Assembly: GCA_007922225.1 (NCBI GenBank)
Contig: ML680053.1
Location: 22,008,379 to 22,072,378 of the forward strand
Reading direction: 5' to 3'
Length of the DNA: 64,000 nt
From: Emydura subglobosa
Lineage: Eukaryota > Chordata > Testudines > Chelidae
A program made the position numbers and the translations under genes. Every line of letters starts with the position of its first letter. The first letter of the stretch is position 1. This document shows positions 24,000-35,983 of this stretch, piece after piece. Below the pieces are notes generated by a model. It was not told where the DNA came from and made no database searches. It saw nothing but the letters and a program-made list of their open reading frames with translations.

Positions 24000-24570
24000 C
24001 ATGTTTTAGTTCCATCCTTTTTGGGGTAAAAGACGTACAACTAAAGGATAAAAATCTTCCCAACACAAAAGCTTCTTCTGCCCCTCTGGAGCTATTCCTT
24101 GGCCCACCCGTTAGCTCAGTCCTTCATCCCACTGTAGGCTTAATAGTCCGCATGTCAGGCTTATTTGTCCCTTCCCCAGGGCTAGAGGGAAATGCAGGTC
24201 CACCTTCTGCTCCAGGTTCTGGCCGAGGGATCCTGTACTGAGAAGCTAGCTCTGCTCCATCATAATGTTGCTGTTTTCCTGGGCACTTTCTACCTCACAG
24301 TCCTTTTACTGCTTCCCTACCATCCATGCATATCACAGCCTTTTCTGATTTCCAGACCTCTGGCTTCTCCCGGGCTCCGTCTTTCTTTGCTGGAACACCA
24401 ACCCCTCAGAACTGCCTTTCTGAGCTTTGCATGACGTCTCTGTGGCCTTCTTCAGTCTGCCTGCCCTAGGCCCTTCCCAGAGAGAGGGAACTCCCTACCA
24501 ACTCTCTCCTGATCCCCTTTCCTGGACCTTCCATGCATAAGGATGGGAGCCTGTCATGGAGGTGACGGAT
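24000..24570. mobile_element. LTR-derived segment, same family as 29.6-30.2 kb
   Basis: The pyrimidine-rich text aligns with 29585-30190: both contain TTCTGGCC[GC]AGGGA, CTCTGGCTTCTCC, GTGGCCTTCTTCAGTCTGCC and AGAGAGGGAACTCCCTAC. It starts right after the CR1 end. I recall the words as part of a turtle endogenous-retrovirus LTR. Orientation is undecided. Small frames here are not genes. Confidence 0.5.
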
Positions 24571-24582
24571 TTTTACAAAACA

Positions 24583-24703
24583 TATAAAACCCAGTCAGAA
24601 AAGTCCACAAAAATAATGAACGCCATAGATAGGAAATATCTGTTCTGACCATGCACCTTCTCTGGCTTTCCATTTTCCTAGCTGTGTTGGTCCCTTCACA
24701 GTT
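24583..24703. repeat. Direct repeat, right copy (partner at 21838-21965)
   Basis: It carries CCCAGTCAGAAAAGTCCACA..., CCTTCTCTGGCTTTCCATTT and GGTCCCTTCACAG in the same order and strand as the left copy. The flanks outside both copies differ. Confidence 0.7.
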
Positions 24704-24831
24704 GGGAGGTTGAAGGCCAGAGCAGCAGTCCCTGGGGTTGGGTCATCCCCTGCTGCAGAAGCAGTGGCAGGGCTGGAGCAGCTGCCAGAGGTCAGCCCCT
24801 GGCAGTGCTCCCACTCTTAGTCCCTCCCCAG

Positions 24832-25545
24832 TGTTATGAAGAAAACATAGGTGACACTTAAACCCTCCCCCTAATTTGATTCTTGATAGTGTATTTTGGC
24901 TAGTCTGTCCCCTCCGTATCTAATTGGGTGAATCTGTGAGCAATGTGTTTTGTGTGCAGTAATTATATTAATCCCAATATAAAAGTGAATCAAGATAATT
25001 TATTTAGGACAAAACAAATATAAAGGGGTCACTTGGGGCTAAGTAACAGATGGAGATGAACTCAGGGTCCTGTACCCACAAATCAGCCCTTGGCCCAAAG
25101 TTCAGTACATTACTGTTTTTCTTCTCTCCTCCATAGAGTGCTGATCTCAACCAGGCAACCAAGGACTGGAATCAGTAATCCAGGAACTCCAGAACCACAG
25201 AAACAGTGAAGACAAGTTGACATCAAGGCATGGGGCTGTCCGAAAGACAGACAGTGATCTCCTCTAGCTCCTCAGGAACAAGATAGCACTCTGCTGCCTC
25301 TCGGGTGGACAGCCCTGATCTAACCTGTGCAGGGGTTTTTATACTCTGTTGCCAGGCAGATTTCTTCTTGACTTTCCCGCTGAATTTGGGAAAAGGCAGG
25401 AAAGGACAGAGCAGGGACTGAAATATGGAGCCCTACTTGTTGTTTCCCTCTTTTCAAAATGGTGACATGATTAACAAAACTGAATATTATGCAGTTTGAG
25501 GGGAACAGATTGAGGGGAAACTAATAAAAATCACTCCCAACATAT
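24832..25545 (-). mobile_element. Probable solo LTR, minus strand
   Basis: On the minus strand a strong TATA box (GAGTATAAAAACCCC, about 25331-25345) is followed about 340 nt later by AATAAA (near 24998), the spacing of a U3-R-poly(A) layout. Possible ends TGTTATG... and ...CCCAACA give TG/CA termini, but no TSD was seen. No retroviral coding sequence was found. Boundaries are estimates. Confidence 0.45.
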
Positions 25546-28500
25546 TTCTTCCTTGATACTCTGGAAGGTGAGATTATAATCATAAACTTCTGATTATTAT
25601 CATAAACTTCTGTTTTAGCCAGATGATTGTGATTATCCAAGTAACCACTAAGCCAAACTGAATGAACATTATTATAGAAAAGGGGTGGATTAACAAATGC
25701 CAGACTTGATCAGGTGTGGAGAACAGGTTCTTTCACTAATGAGCGAGTTACAAATGTTTCTTCACCCTATTTATGATGGCTGTCATTTCATTCAATGAAT
25801 GATGTATTGAGATCATAGAGGATCTTCCAGTTTCCTTTAATTGGTTCAAGTGTTGATTTAGGTCTGGATGCTCAAATCAATTAGCTTAGCACCAAAATAT
25901 CAGGTCCCAACTGAACTGGCTCAATACTTTGGTACATTTCAAAGGTAAGTTCTAGCTCCTTCACTTTAGGAATTTGATACAAGATAAATGTCACATCCGA
26001 TTATACTATGTACATTGCATAAACATATTCTTCATCTATAAATCTACCATGCACCCTCAGTAGATAGTCATTTCACCCCTCCCAGGGAATGTGACCCACA
26101 CTTTGGGAAACTTTGGTGCATTTTTTCCTACAATGATACTACTTTCGTTTTCCTTCTTAAATGCTTGCATAAGCATCACAATATTTGATAATTCAAATGT
26201 CAACATTATTATCACTAGCCTCAGCATTACTACCCGTACAAATGAATAGGACAGTTTACACCTCAGAAGTGTTTCAGGCTGTCTGCAAACTCAGGCTGAC
26301 AACACTGCATTAGTTATGTACGTTCCATGTTTTGAACGTTTTCTTCACAATTAGACCAGCTAGAGGTTTATGTCTTTTCTGTCCAGAGGGTTAGAGCATG
26401 GAAAGCTGTTAGCAGGAGCTCAAGGCACATTATGGAACTCTTAGTGCATGTAATGGGGGCTTGGAGGGTTGGGTGGGATGGGTAGACTCTTCACACCACA
26501 TGGTGGAACTACTGGTGGGAATGAGGATGTCCTTGGTTTCGTTTTTCTGAAGTAGGGGCTCAACTGTGAAGAGTTAGGCAAACTCTGAACTATTTCATTG
26601 GATTCCAGGAGCCAAGACAGCCAATTTCTCTCGCTGAAGTCTTCCCATATTCTCATACTGTAGTTCTTTTAGAATCAATGTATAGTATTTTTATAAACTG
26701 TATTATGAATTGGTTTAAATGCACATACATTTTTTCATAGCTATATTATGAATTTTTCATACAAACCCTGAGAAGCCGGATTTTTTTTCACAATACATAT
26801 GGTCTTTATATTTGTACTGTTCAGCTTTAGGAGATGTCTCTAGAGAGAACATCTAAATCAAGGTGCCAAATATCTTAACACAGTAACATCTCTGTGAAGT
26901 CATCATCTTTGCCTAGCTTTATTTTCTGGGTAGTTCTGTTTCCATAACTCTGGATAAAGTAACACTGTAGATAAATGTATACTACTTTTGATAGTGGAAA
27001 TGAAAGGTCTACCTGAAAGATTGCTCTGACTTGTGCTAAAATAATGTAGCTCTATATAGAGTGATGGAGACATCACTGCAATTGATTGTTATGGTGTTGT
27101 ATTGGAAAACCAAGCTGACTGCACTGCGTAATTAATGTATCGCGACAAACAAGAGAATGCATCACTTGAGAAAGGAAGTCTCTACTAATTACAATTCCCT
27201 ACCAATACTCAAAAAATGGTGCAATTTCAAATTAAGGTTAAACATGACACCAGATTCCCTTTTAGTTGTGCATGCACTGCAGACATTAATTGTTTGTGGC
27301 CAGAGATCAACAAAATATTGAGCTATAAGTCAAATTTATCAACTTACCTTTTATATGCCTTTTTGTTTAACACACGGCAGAGTAAATTAAACCTCTGTGC
27401 TGTAAACTTCTATTTCAATATAAATCTCTCCTTTTATCTTAAGCTCTTTATCAAGGTTCTAAACCGTGAATTCTGCTCATTCATTTATGTCTGTCTGTAC
27501 AGATTTCACCAGTTCTAAGATTATTCATGCCAGACAGTATCTGCTTCAGAAGGATCAGAATAATTTAGCAGCTCTGAAAATCCTACCATTTATCCTAGTA
27601 GTCAGCTGTCTTAGCAGGAGCAGTAAAAGCCAAAAAGTAGTTTGCACTTTCTGGCACAGTATCCCTTGTGTTAGCACTTACTTTTAATTTTGGTTATATA
27701 CATACTGAAGTGAACACTAGTTCCATCTTCCATTAGTCAATGGAAACCATTTAAAAAAACAAAAACACCAACCAACTGCAACAATACAGTATGCACAAAA
27801 TTTCCTAGTCAGCAAGAAGGTTAATGCTTCAGACTGCAAAAAGGGAAACTTTTTTTAAAATATATTTTTCATCTTTTGCTTACCATTGTGCTAGTCATTG
27901 ACATCTAGTCACAACTACTTACCTCAGTCAAGTCTCTGAGATGTTCCTGTCCTCCTGAAACAGCATGAGCAGGGACATCCTCAGGCAATAGTCATCTCAG
28001 AAGCTCTAGAAATCTGTTTGCAAGACTGCAGCATGAAAAGATCCAAACCTAAATCTAGACAGATTCAGTCTACCACACCTTAAGGTTTGAAAGAGACTGG
28101 AAATTATGTCCTACATCCACTGAAGTCAATAGGGAAAAACTCCCACTAACCATAAGGCTTAGAACTTGTGATTACATCAAAGCAGACTTTTGCTGAATGA
28201 CATGAACACCAACATGCAGCAGCAGATCAGTGCAAGTATCTATGTGTTCATCTTCTATTGTGATTGCTACAAACAAGGGGAGCAGAGAAATACAAAGGAA
28301 CTTTCCAGTGGTAAAATTTCCAATCTCGTCCCTCCCTAGCCAGTGTTAAGAGAGTCCCATTTTGAAGAATGAATAAGGAAACTCTCTGTCCTGAAAGAGA
28401 AGAAGAGTGACAATGAAGATAGAGGCCCAGATTCACTTCTCACGCTGGATTTATATCGAAGAAACTCTAACCTCTATTGACTTTTATGCAGATGTTATAG
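25546..28500. other. AT-rich DNA without assignable features
   Basis: Only one repeat-like piece (26225-26395, described separately) was noticed. No exon-like frame is supported, and the longest frame (27216-27518) looks random. Confidence 0.45.
26225..26395 (+). repeat. Unclassified repeat, related to 44010-44150
   Basis: GGCTGTCTGCAAACTCAGGC then TGACAACACTGCAT... aligns with GGCTGTCTGCAGACTTGGGC then AGACAACATGACAT... at 44 kb. Both lie in the same orientation, with the similarity continuing to CTAGAGGTTT / CTAGAAACCT. No termini are visible. A decayed hAT-type element is possible. Confidence 0.45.
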
Positions 28501-28504
28501 AACT

Positions 28505-28942
28505 ACAGCACTGTAAATGGGAGGCGAGTCAGACACAATAATTTTAAACATAAAATAATGAAGGGTGTAGAGAAAGCAGAGCAGGGGCTTCTGTTCTCCC
28601 GGTCTCATGACACAAAAACAATGGAACATTCAATGAAATTAAAGGAAGACAAATTCAAAATTGACAAGAGGAAATTTTTTTTTTTTTAATAAAAAACAAG
28701 TAAGAGTATAGACAGACTGTGGAACTCATTGCAACAGGAAGTCATTAAGGCCAAGGTTTTAGCATGATTGGAAAAGGGATTGGAGAAGGGACTGAGAACA
28801 TCTAGAGTTATAGCAGTTAATGCTAACAATAATTTTGGAAGAAATATTAAACCTCATACTTCATGGATTAAACCAATCTCTATGTATTAGAGATAGATGG
28901 AGCTTGGGTCTGCTTCCTTATGGCATTTCCTATGTTCCTACA
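28505..28942 (+). mobile_element. CR1 LINE 3' fragment (older subfamily)
   Basis: The text CTGTGGAACTCATTGCAACA (28710-28729) followed by GGAAGTCATTAAGGCCAAGG and the end CATTTCCTATGTTCCTAC is the C-terminus and 3' UTR of an older CR1 group whose end differs from the copy at 22.2-24.0 kb. It is truncated and coding-dead, with a T-run expansion near 28674-28688. Confidence 0.82.
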
Positions 28943-29580
28943 TGTAAAGGCCATGGTTCTAATGGAGTGATTTTCTAATAGTGTCTTCGCTTACTAATTT
29001 TGCAGCATACACATGAATCAGTCCAACAAGGCTTTGAAGCTAACACATCAGTTGATTTTGGCATAAAATTATAATTTATCATTTTGGTGTTGTGTTGGAG
29101 TTATCAGAACATTATGCTATTATTTGTATTTTATATACTAACAGTGGACTTACTTTGTGAAGGCTCTTTCCAGACCAAAATGCTGGAAATGTCTTAAAAA
29201 GAAAATTTTAAGACTGTGGAAAAGTAAAATTATTGAAAGCTACTAAGGCTTACATTTCACAACTGCCTATTACGGTTAGAGAATTTCAAATGTTGGTTGC
29301 CACTTTTAAACAGCAAGGCCAAAATAATAAAAAAAATGCCATTTGAATGAGTCAAATACATGAAAAAAATTAACAAAACAATTCTCAGAAAATTTGAAAT
29401 TTTGAGAACATTTTTGGTCCAAGTTTCCTAAAACATTGACCATTCTAGTGGTTAATGATGTTGACTGTTCCTGAGTAATTGTAAGATTGTAAGAACCCTC
29501 TGGTGTTGGAGCATGGCATTGCAGGATTCTTGCTTGCCTCTTTGTCCCTGCAATGGCCTGTTTGTGTGTATGGCTCAGTC
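28943..29580. other. No recognisable feature
   Basis: AT-rich sequence between the CR1 fragment and the LTR-like segment. Confidence 0.45.
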
Positions 29581-29584
29581 TTTC

Positions 29585-30190
29585 AGCTAAGTCACATCTA
29601 CTCCAGACCCCTTCTGAGCTATAAAAAATACAAATTAAAAAAGAAAAGCCCCTTCTGCCTTTTCTTGGGCTATTCCCCTAGGCTCAGTTTTCAGTCACAC
29701 CCCAGGCTCAATTGTCCTTACATCACACTTGTACAGACCTCCCCAGGAGTGGAAGGGGAATCCAGGCTCATTTTCTGCTCTGAATTCTGGCCCAGGGACC
29801 CTGTGTTAAGCAACTAGGTCTGCTCCTTCAGATGCACTGCAGATTTCCTTGGCCACCTTCCTGCAGCTTGCTCTTAACACAGCCTTTCCTCTGGTGTTCA
29901 TGCCTCTGGCTTCTCCTGAGGTTCTCCCAGCTTCTTCTCCCTCTGCTGGGATGCTGACCCCACAGGACTGCCTCTCTGTGTCTTACCCCCCTTTCCAGGG
30001 CTCACCACAGGCTCATTCCTGTGGCCTTCTTCAGTCTGCCTTTCCCAAGCCCTTCCAAAAGAGAGGGAACTCCCTACTTCTACTCTCCTGGGTCCTCCTA
30101 TGCCTTCTCCACTCTGTTTTATGTCTTCTCTGCTCCTCCCCCACTGACTCCCTGACCCCCACAGCTGGGGTCAGTCATTATCATTAAGTG
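29585..30190. mobile_element. LTR-derived segment, same family as 24.0-24.6 kb
   Basis: Pyrimidine-rich. It shares ordered blocks with 24000-24570, including GTGGCCTTCTTCAGTCTGCC, and continues further than that copy into CTGCTCCTCCCCCACTGACT. CTATAAAAAATAC near 29621 could be a TATA element if the plus strand is sense. The two frames of about 100 codons here reflect low stop density in C/T-rich DNA, not genes. Confidence 0.5.
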
Positions 30191-30488
30191 TGCATATCAC
30201 ATTCAGCTGGGGGATAGCTGTCAGGGAAGGCTGAGCTCCCCTTAAAGGGTCAAACCACCTCTGACATTAACACTCTTGCTGCTAGGAGAAAGGAGAAAAA
30301 TGAAATGCAGAGCCTCTTTAAGTTCTAAGGCAGCAGCAGCTGTTTTATTTCCAGGTTCTCTGGCTGCTAGGTGTGGACTTTGACTTTGCACTGTTACTGT
30401 TGGAAAGGAGGAGAGAAATGTAGCTGCAAAGCCTGTACAAAGCTCTCTAACTCCTCCCCGCTCAGCAGCATCTTTTACTTGTGAAGCT

Positions 30489-31025
30489 TGAGGTTGCCAA
30501 GTCTTCTGATTTAATCATGAGCCTTGTGATATTTGGTATTTTTCCTTAAATCCCAGCTCCAGGAGTCAGGTGATTATATGGGAATCCCAGCTTTCACTGA
30601 AAAAAATATTTCTCTTCATGGCTGCAGAGAAAATTTGAAAATGTGAGCCCGAGGGGCTCAGAAATCAGAAGGGAAATAAAAAGAACTCCACAGCTATAAA
30701 AATCTCATACTTTTAAAGCCAAGCTCTAGGTTTTGGGCAGTCTCAGGCCTGATTTTTGAACATTGGGGTGGCAAAATGAGTCTCCATAGAAACTCGGGCA
30801 GGAAATCACACTGCCCTCTCCTATTATAACTCCAATGGGAAATCCAAAGTTCTTTTCCACTCCCCAGGAGAGGGAGCTTTTCCAGGAAAGGCAGGGTCTC
30901 GCCCTGAGCCCAGAGGCTCTCATCCTAAACAAGAAAGTGTCCTCTTGAAGCAAGATGGCTGTCTACAAATACTGAGATATCTTCTACCCCCACCACATTC
31001 TGGAGTGTTGGGCATTGGCAACACT
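30489..31025. mobile_element. Possible composite DNA transposon
   Basis: The ends AGGTTGCCAA (30491) and, on the other strand, AGTGTTGCCAAT (about 31013-31024) are inverted, and AAGCT occurs just outside both. The left part resembles a repeat I know with 'CTCATGATTTTTAAGCC'-type text. The centre (30770-30990) is unrelated, so one insertion may sit inside another. Confidence 0.35.
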
Positions 31026-32077
31026 AGGCAAGCTGATGTTGGTTGCAACAGTGCTGAAATTTAAGTATATTTTATTTTTAAAATGTCAATTCATGCATAT
31101 TAAATGGTTTTGATAAGAATGTATTTTACCAAGATGAATAAGGGCTACTTACAGGAAATTGTTTTCCTGCAAAACTATAGCTAGCAGAGAGGGGCACTAT
31201 GTCATGCTAGTGACATTTTTATGACCGTTAATGTTTCAACTCGAAATTTTCTATAGCTGCAGAGAGGCTCAGTCCCTCAAATAAATGTTTCAGCAATACT
31301 GATTATAAACCACAAGGATTAGTTTGATGGCTGTGGTGTGCTCACTGAAATGAAAAGGAAAAATTGTTCATCAAAAGTCCTGACATAATATACCTGTGTT
31401 TTCCAAACCTATCAAAGGGTGAGCATCAATACTCAATTACTGCATTAGAGCTGGAATTTTCAATCTTGACGTTTTTAAAGGTTAATAATGCTGAGGTGCA
31501 GTCTTGGCTTGAAATAATAGAGCAATATTACGTATCTTTGTTATTAATATTTTACCAGTGTGAGATTGAGAAGTAACGCAATAGTTACTGAATTCTTTAG
31601 ATTTTTAAAAAACATTCGGGTTTTTTCCCCCTATAATTTGATTTTTTATAGATGTACAGCTATAACCTGTGACAAAGGAACAATAACATAGGAGTGGAAT
31701 GTATAAGACTCTTTTGTTGTGCCTTTACCCCTCATAGAAAGTGTCACGTCCGCGTCCCGCACCAGGATTTTAGTTGATACCCAGTGTCTAGGCTGTTAGA
31801 AATAACACTTTTTAGGTCTGATGCTTTGAGCTGGGGTCCAATGACTGTTCGGGTGGAAGTCAGAGATCCCATACCATCTAAGGCTTTGTGTAAGCTGTGT
31901 TATATGTAATGATTTAATGCAAGGGTTTATTTTTAAGCACTCAAGTCATTCTTTGCAAGATCAGGGCCATAATGTATCAGTCAAGCTAGAAAAAGGAAAA
32001 TTTCAGCCATATAAAACTATGAGACCTGATTCACCACTTTATTCCTCCAGTACATGCTGGTGTAACTCCACTGGAAT
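31026..32077. other. No recognisable feature
   Basis: AT-rich. A short GC patch (GTCACGTCCGCGTCCCGCAC at about 31743-31762) is CpG-dense compared with its surroundings but has no gene context. A half-palindrome ending CTCCACTGGAATCAATAGAC precedes the next element. Confidence 0.4.
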
Positions 32078-32085
32078 CAATAGAC

Positions 32086-32283
32086 CAGAGGCGTAGCCAG
32101 AACTGATTTTTTGGCAAGGCCTGAGGTTGACATGGGTGGGCACAAGCCTTGTGTCACAAGTGAAACAGTGCTAGCTATGCTGATAAAAATGTGGGATGAA
32201 TTGCTTAAAATATGATTGGGTGGGCCTGCTTTTAAAATGGTCAGGCCATGGCCTACGCAGGTCCACCCGTAGCTACGCCACTG
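32086..32283. mobile_element. hAT-type MITE with exact 8-bp TSD
   Basis: It starts CAGAGGCGTAGCCAG and ends, on the other strand, CAGTGGCGTAGCTAC. The 8-mer CAATAGAC flanks both sides exactly (32078-32085 and 32284-32291). At 198 bp there is no coding capacity. The duplication is unmutated despite worn TIRs. Confidence 0.92.
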
Positions 32284-32291
32284 CAATAGAC

Positions 32292-34535
32292 TCATATCAA
32301 TAGACCCGGCAATGAATGGGGCCCATGAGAGCTCAATAAACAGCCATGTTTGAAGAGTTTTAGCCAAGTCATGTTAAACATGACACGATTAACTTGGTGC
32401 CTCTACCCAGGTCATGTCTCCCAAGCCTGGATCATAAACACCATGGAGGGGAATCATATTATCCGTAAACTGCACATTAACTAAATAACTAAAGTGTGTA
32501 TCTTCTACTTTTTATTATCTCATATTCCTTTAAGAAACAGTGTCTTACAAAAACAAAACACACACAAACATACTGAGTGTCTAAAGGAAAAAAAATATTC
32601 TCTGAGGGACTTTAATAAATACTTTCCTCCCCATTTGCCTGAAGACGTAATATTCTTCCAATGCAGAAAGCACAGTATGAGAAAATTGTGAATAAAGATA
32701 TGCACACTCATCTTGGCCTTCACTTCAGCTTCACTGTCACAGTCATTCCCCCAAATGCCATCATTCCTCTAGAGTTGGTATGTAGTCTTTTAGCTCCAAT
32801 AGGACTATATCTTGTGAACAAGATATACTGCCTGAATATATAGGCTATGCTCAGGGGAATTACATAGGAGGCCATCCCTGCAACCCAAGTTTAAGACCCA
32901 GAGCACTCTTCCAAGTAGTCCCTCATTAATCATTACATAGCACATAAATGGAGTGCTGTGCCAAAGAATGGATATAGTCTCTGGGAATCCTGCCCCTCCC
33001 CATGCTGTGGAACTGTATCTGTTTCATGGTTGTTGAAGTCTTCCATGATCCTTATTGTGTCTGGAGAATTTACCCTTGCCACAGATCAATCCTGTTCACT
33101 TCTTTCATGAAACCTACAAGAAACTAGTAGACTACTCTATCTACTTATCTGTTTCATTTACTTAACTCATGAGTTACTCTAGGAGTGACAGGGTACGGTG
33201 TCAGGACACTGAAAGGAAGCTAGGGATTGCTGTGGGTAAGTTAGGAGGAATACAATATTTTCCCCCCGTGGTTAGCAGCTATGAGTTAGCAGGACCAAGG
33301 AGATTACGGTATCAGCTGGGAGCTGTAGTGAACTTGGCTTTACTGAGTCACTCTCTAAATGCCTCATAAACACTACTCCACATTCAGAAACCAAGTTACA
33401 GACTGATGTCCCTTCCGCCATCTATGGACTGCAGCCAAAGGACTAAATTCCATAATCTATTTGTATTTCACAAGGTGTCTTACCTATACCCAGGTGTATT
33501 TGGGCCCACCTCTTTCCTGATTTCCTTTGCATCTCCAATTTTTTTAAACATCTTCTTTTATCAAGTTGTAGAGCACCAGGAGTAGCGCAACAGGGCACAT
33601 GATGGGAATGGGAGAACGGTATTAGAAGGGAGCTGTATTCTACTCCTTTCTTCCATAGGGTGGAACATTTTTTCAGCCAATAACATATGTTCCTCCTTCA
33701 TAGTTTTACACATGTACAGAGCGTGCACACACCCAAGAAAGAGCACATGTGCACACCTGTAATGGCTCCTAGGATATCAGCAACAGCATGGCCAGCTATA
33801 GTTCCAGCTATCTTGGTTTCGGCACCCCCACTCCGCGACAGGATCTCTCAAATACCAAACACTGCTCCATTTTTGCACAGGCTTAGGTTTCTCTTTTCCT
33901 TTGCAAGAGGCCTGTTATCTCGCCATCTTGAACAGGCTTCTAATTCTTCAGGATTGCAAATAGAGTCTATGCAAAAAAAAAAAAAAATCACACACCACAT
34001 AGACAAAGTCTTCATGTGGCACTATTAAGAATTCAATAGAAAAAGAAACCACTTCTATCATAATGAAAGGCTACAGTAGATAATAATTCTTTCCTGTATT
34101 TGTACAGGTTTATCTGCTTTTGCCCAATGTTAATGCAAGCTACATATTCTAGTGTCTTTATGTGCGTTTCACCAGCTCTATTAAGAAGTCAAGGCCCACC
34201 ATTATCAGGTAACTGAGGTCATCCTGTATCAAGAAACAAATAACTCATACATCAAATCCCTGGACAACAATGGATTGCTCACCATCTAAAAGCGTGTTTG
34301 GTTCAAGCTTGACTCACTGGTTCTGTTGCAATGGGCTAAATGCATTCATACTGTAATTTCATTGCAGTCAACAGAGCTGTAGCCAGGAGGAATTTGGAGC
34401 AATGTATTTAGAATAAATAAAGAGTATAATGAAGTGATATTATAGTAGTCTGAAGTTTCTAAATCCAAATTTCTCTGACTTTTTGGTGATTAATTCATGT
34501 TTTCCAGACTTCAACGTTTGTTTGCTTTTTAGAGT
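32292..34535. other. No recognisable feature
   Basis: AT-rich. It contains an A-run at about 33970-33983. The 113-codon frame 33687-34028 ends in that run and matches no family I know. Confidence 0.45.
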
Positions 34536-34884
34536 GAATTTGGAAGATAGGGTCAGACTGAAAGATGAACTGTCAGGCTGGAGGGAGGCTATTAGTGGAG
34601 TTCCTCAGGGACTGGTTTTAGGACCAATATTATTTAACATTTCTATGAATGACCTTGGCACAAAAAGTGGGAGTGTGCTAATAAAATTAGTGGATAACAC
34701 AAAGTTGGAAGGTATTGCCAATATGGAGGAGGACTGGAATATCATACAAGAAGATCTGGATGACCTTGTAAACTGGACTAAAAGAAATGGGATGAAATGT
34801 AATAGTGCAAAGTGCAAGGTCATGTACTTAGGGACTAACAACAAGATGTGTCATTTGGAATCAACAGAGGAAGAAAAAAGCTGA
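34483..34884 (+). pseudogene. CR1 reverse transcriptase fragment with mutated active site
   Basis: 133 codons are open. Residues 38-52 read SGVPQGLVLGPILFN, the conserved RT motif B region. The catalytic box, FADD in active CR1, reads LVDN (69-72), so the second metal-binding Asp is lost. C-terminal text GMKCNSAKCKVMYLGTN matches 'MKFNKDKCNVLHLGRN' of the 23-kb copy. The first 20 or so codons probably lie outside the element. Confidence 0.82.
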
Positions 34885-34985
34885 GTAGACTGTTTGATAA
34901 GAGGATGACTATGAGCTTCCAATGTGATGTAGCAGTGAAAAAGGCTAATGTGGCTCTAGGATGCATCAGTCTCCTGCTTTTTTCT
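34536..34985 (+). mobile_element. CR1 LINE internal fragment
   Basis: It is homologous to the middle of the CR1 at 22.2-24.0 kb (about 23000-23420 there) and truncated at both ends. It is interrupted or followed directly by a MIR on the opposite strand. It is more diverged than that copy. Confidence 0.85.
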
Positions 34986-35009
34986 TTCTTGGGTAAGAAG
35001 ATGATATCA

Positions 35010-35222
35010 TCCTATTTGAGTGCCTCACAATCTTTAATGCATTTGTCCTCAATGCCATTGTGAGGGAGAGAAATGCTATTATCTCCACTTTTCATGTGGA
35101 GATCTGAAGCACAGAGAGGTAACTGACTGCTCCAGGTCACAATAAATTTGTAGCAAAGCAGGGACTAGAACCCAGGTCTCAAGTTCTAAACTAGTGCCTT
35201 AACCACTTGACAATCCAGCCTT
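35010..35222 (-). repeat. MIR-type SINE, minus strand
   Basis: The plus strand reads GTGCCTCACAATCTTTAATG, TATTATCTCCACTTTTCATG, GAAGCACAGAGAGGTAACTG, AGGGACTAGAACCCAGGTCT and ACTAGTGCCTTAACCACTTG in order: a full-length MIR in reverse. Confidence 0.85.
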
Positions 35223-35795
35223 TTCACCACCCTGTAAGCACCGGTCTTAGTGAACCTTTGCCATGTTTGTTTCTCAGGCTGAGTCCCAACTCCATGCCTC
35301 AAATTCAGCACCCTGTGAATTTGTCTCCGCATCCCTCCCTGAGTGTTTGTTAAATTCAGCCCCGCAGAAATCTCCTCCAGAACATTACTGTATGAGGGAT
35401 GTGTGATATAGAAAACTGGAAGCAAGTTATTCCGCAACAACTGCTGTCTAACAGTAAAACAACAATCTTTATTGAAAATGGGCACACCAAGCTCTAAGCC
35501 CTCACTCCTCTAAACTAACCCAGATAACTATGGCCCCAGTGAGCCATGCATCAACTTCAGGTTACAGGACACAACCTACCAGTATCATGCTCCATCTCCT
35601 CCCCAGGAAACACCCTTGACCTGGTCTATATGTGATAGCAGCACAAAAAGACTTTCAGTAACAGCTGCCAAATATCTATGATGACAAATTACTGTGCTAA
35701 CATCTGCAGACCATAGGCACCCTCCAGTTGTACATGGAAGTACCTGAATCTTCTATCTAAAGTACTCATATGGTCTCTTAACACCATACTGTCTG
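35223..35795. other. No recognisable feature
   Basis: Between two MIRs. The 99-codon minus-strand frame 35186-35485 overlaps the MIR and is not supported as a gene. Confidence 0.45.
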
Positions 35796-35799
35796 ATCA

Positions 35800-35983
35800 T
35801 TTCAAAGTATTTATCACACCCCTGCAAAGTAGGGAAATGCTATTATTCCCAGTGGGCAGATGGGAAACTGAGGCACAGAAAAACTAGGTGACTTGTCCAA
35901 AGCTATCTCTGAGAGAGCAGAGACTTGAACCTCCGTTTTACAACTTTCAAGTGAGGGCCCTAACCACTGGACTATCATTCTTC
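35800..35983 (-). repeat. MIR-type SINE, minus strand
   Basis: The plus strand shows CAGATGGGAAACTGAGGCAC, AAACTAGGTGACTTGTCCAA and CCCTAACCACTGGACTATCA, the inverted MIR core and head. It lies 0.6 kb from another MIR in the same orientation. Confidence 0.87.
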
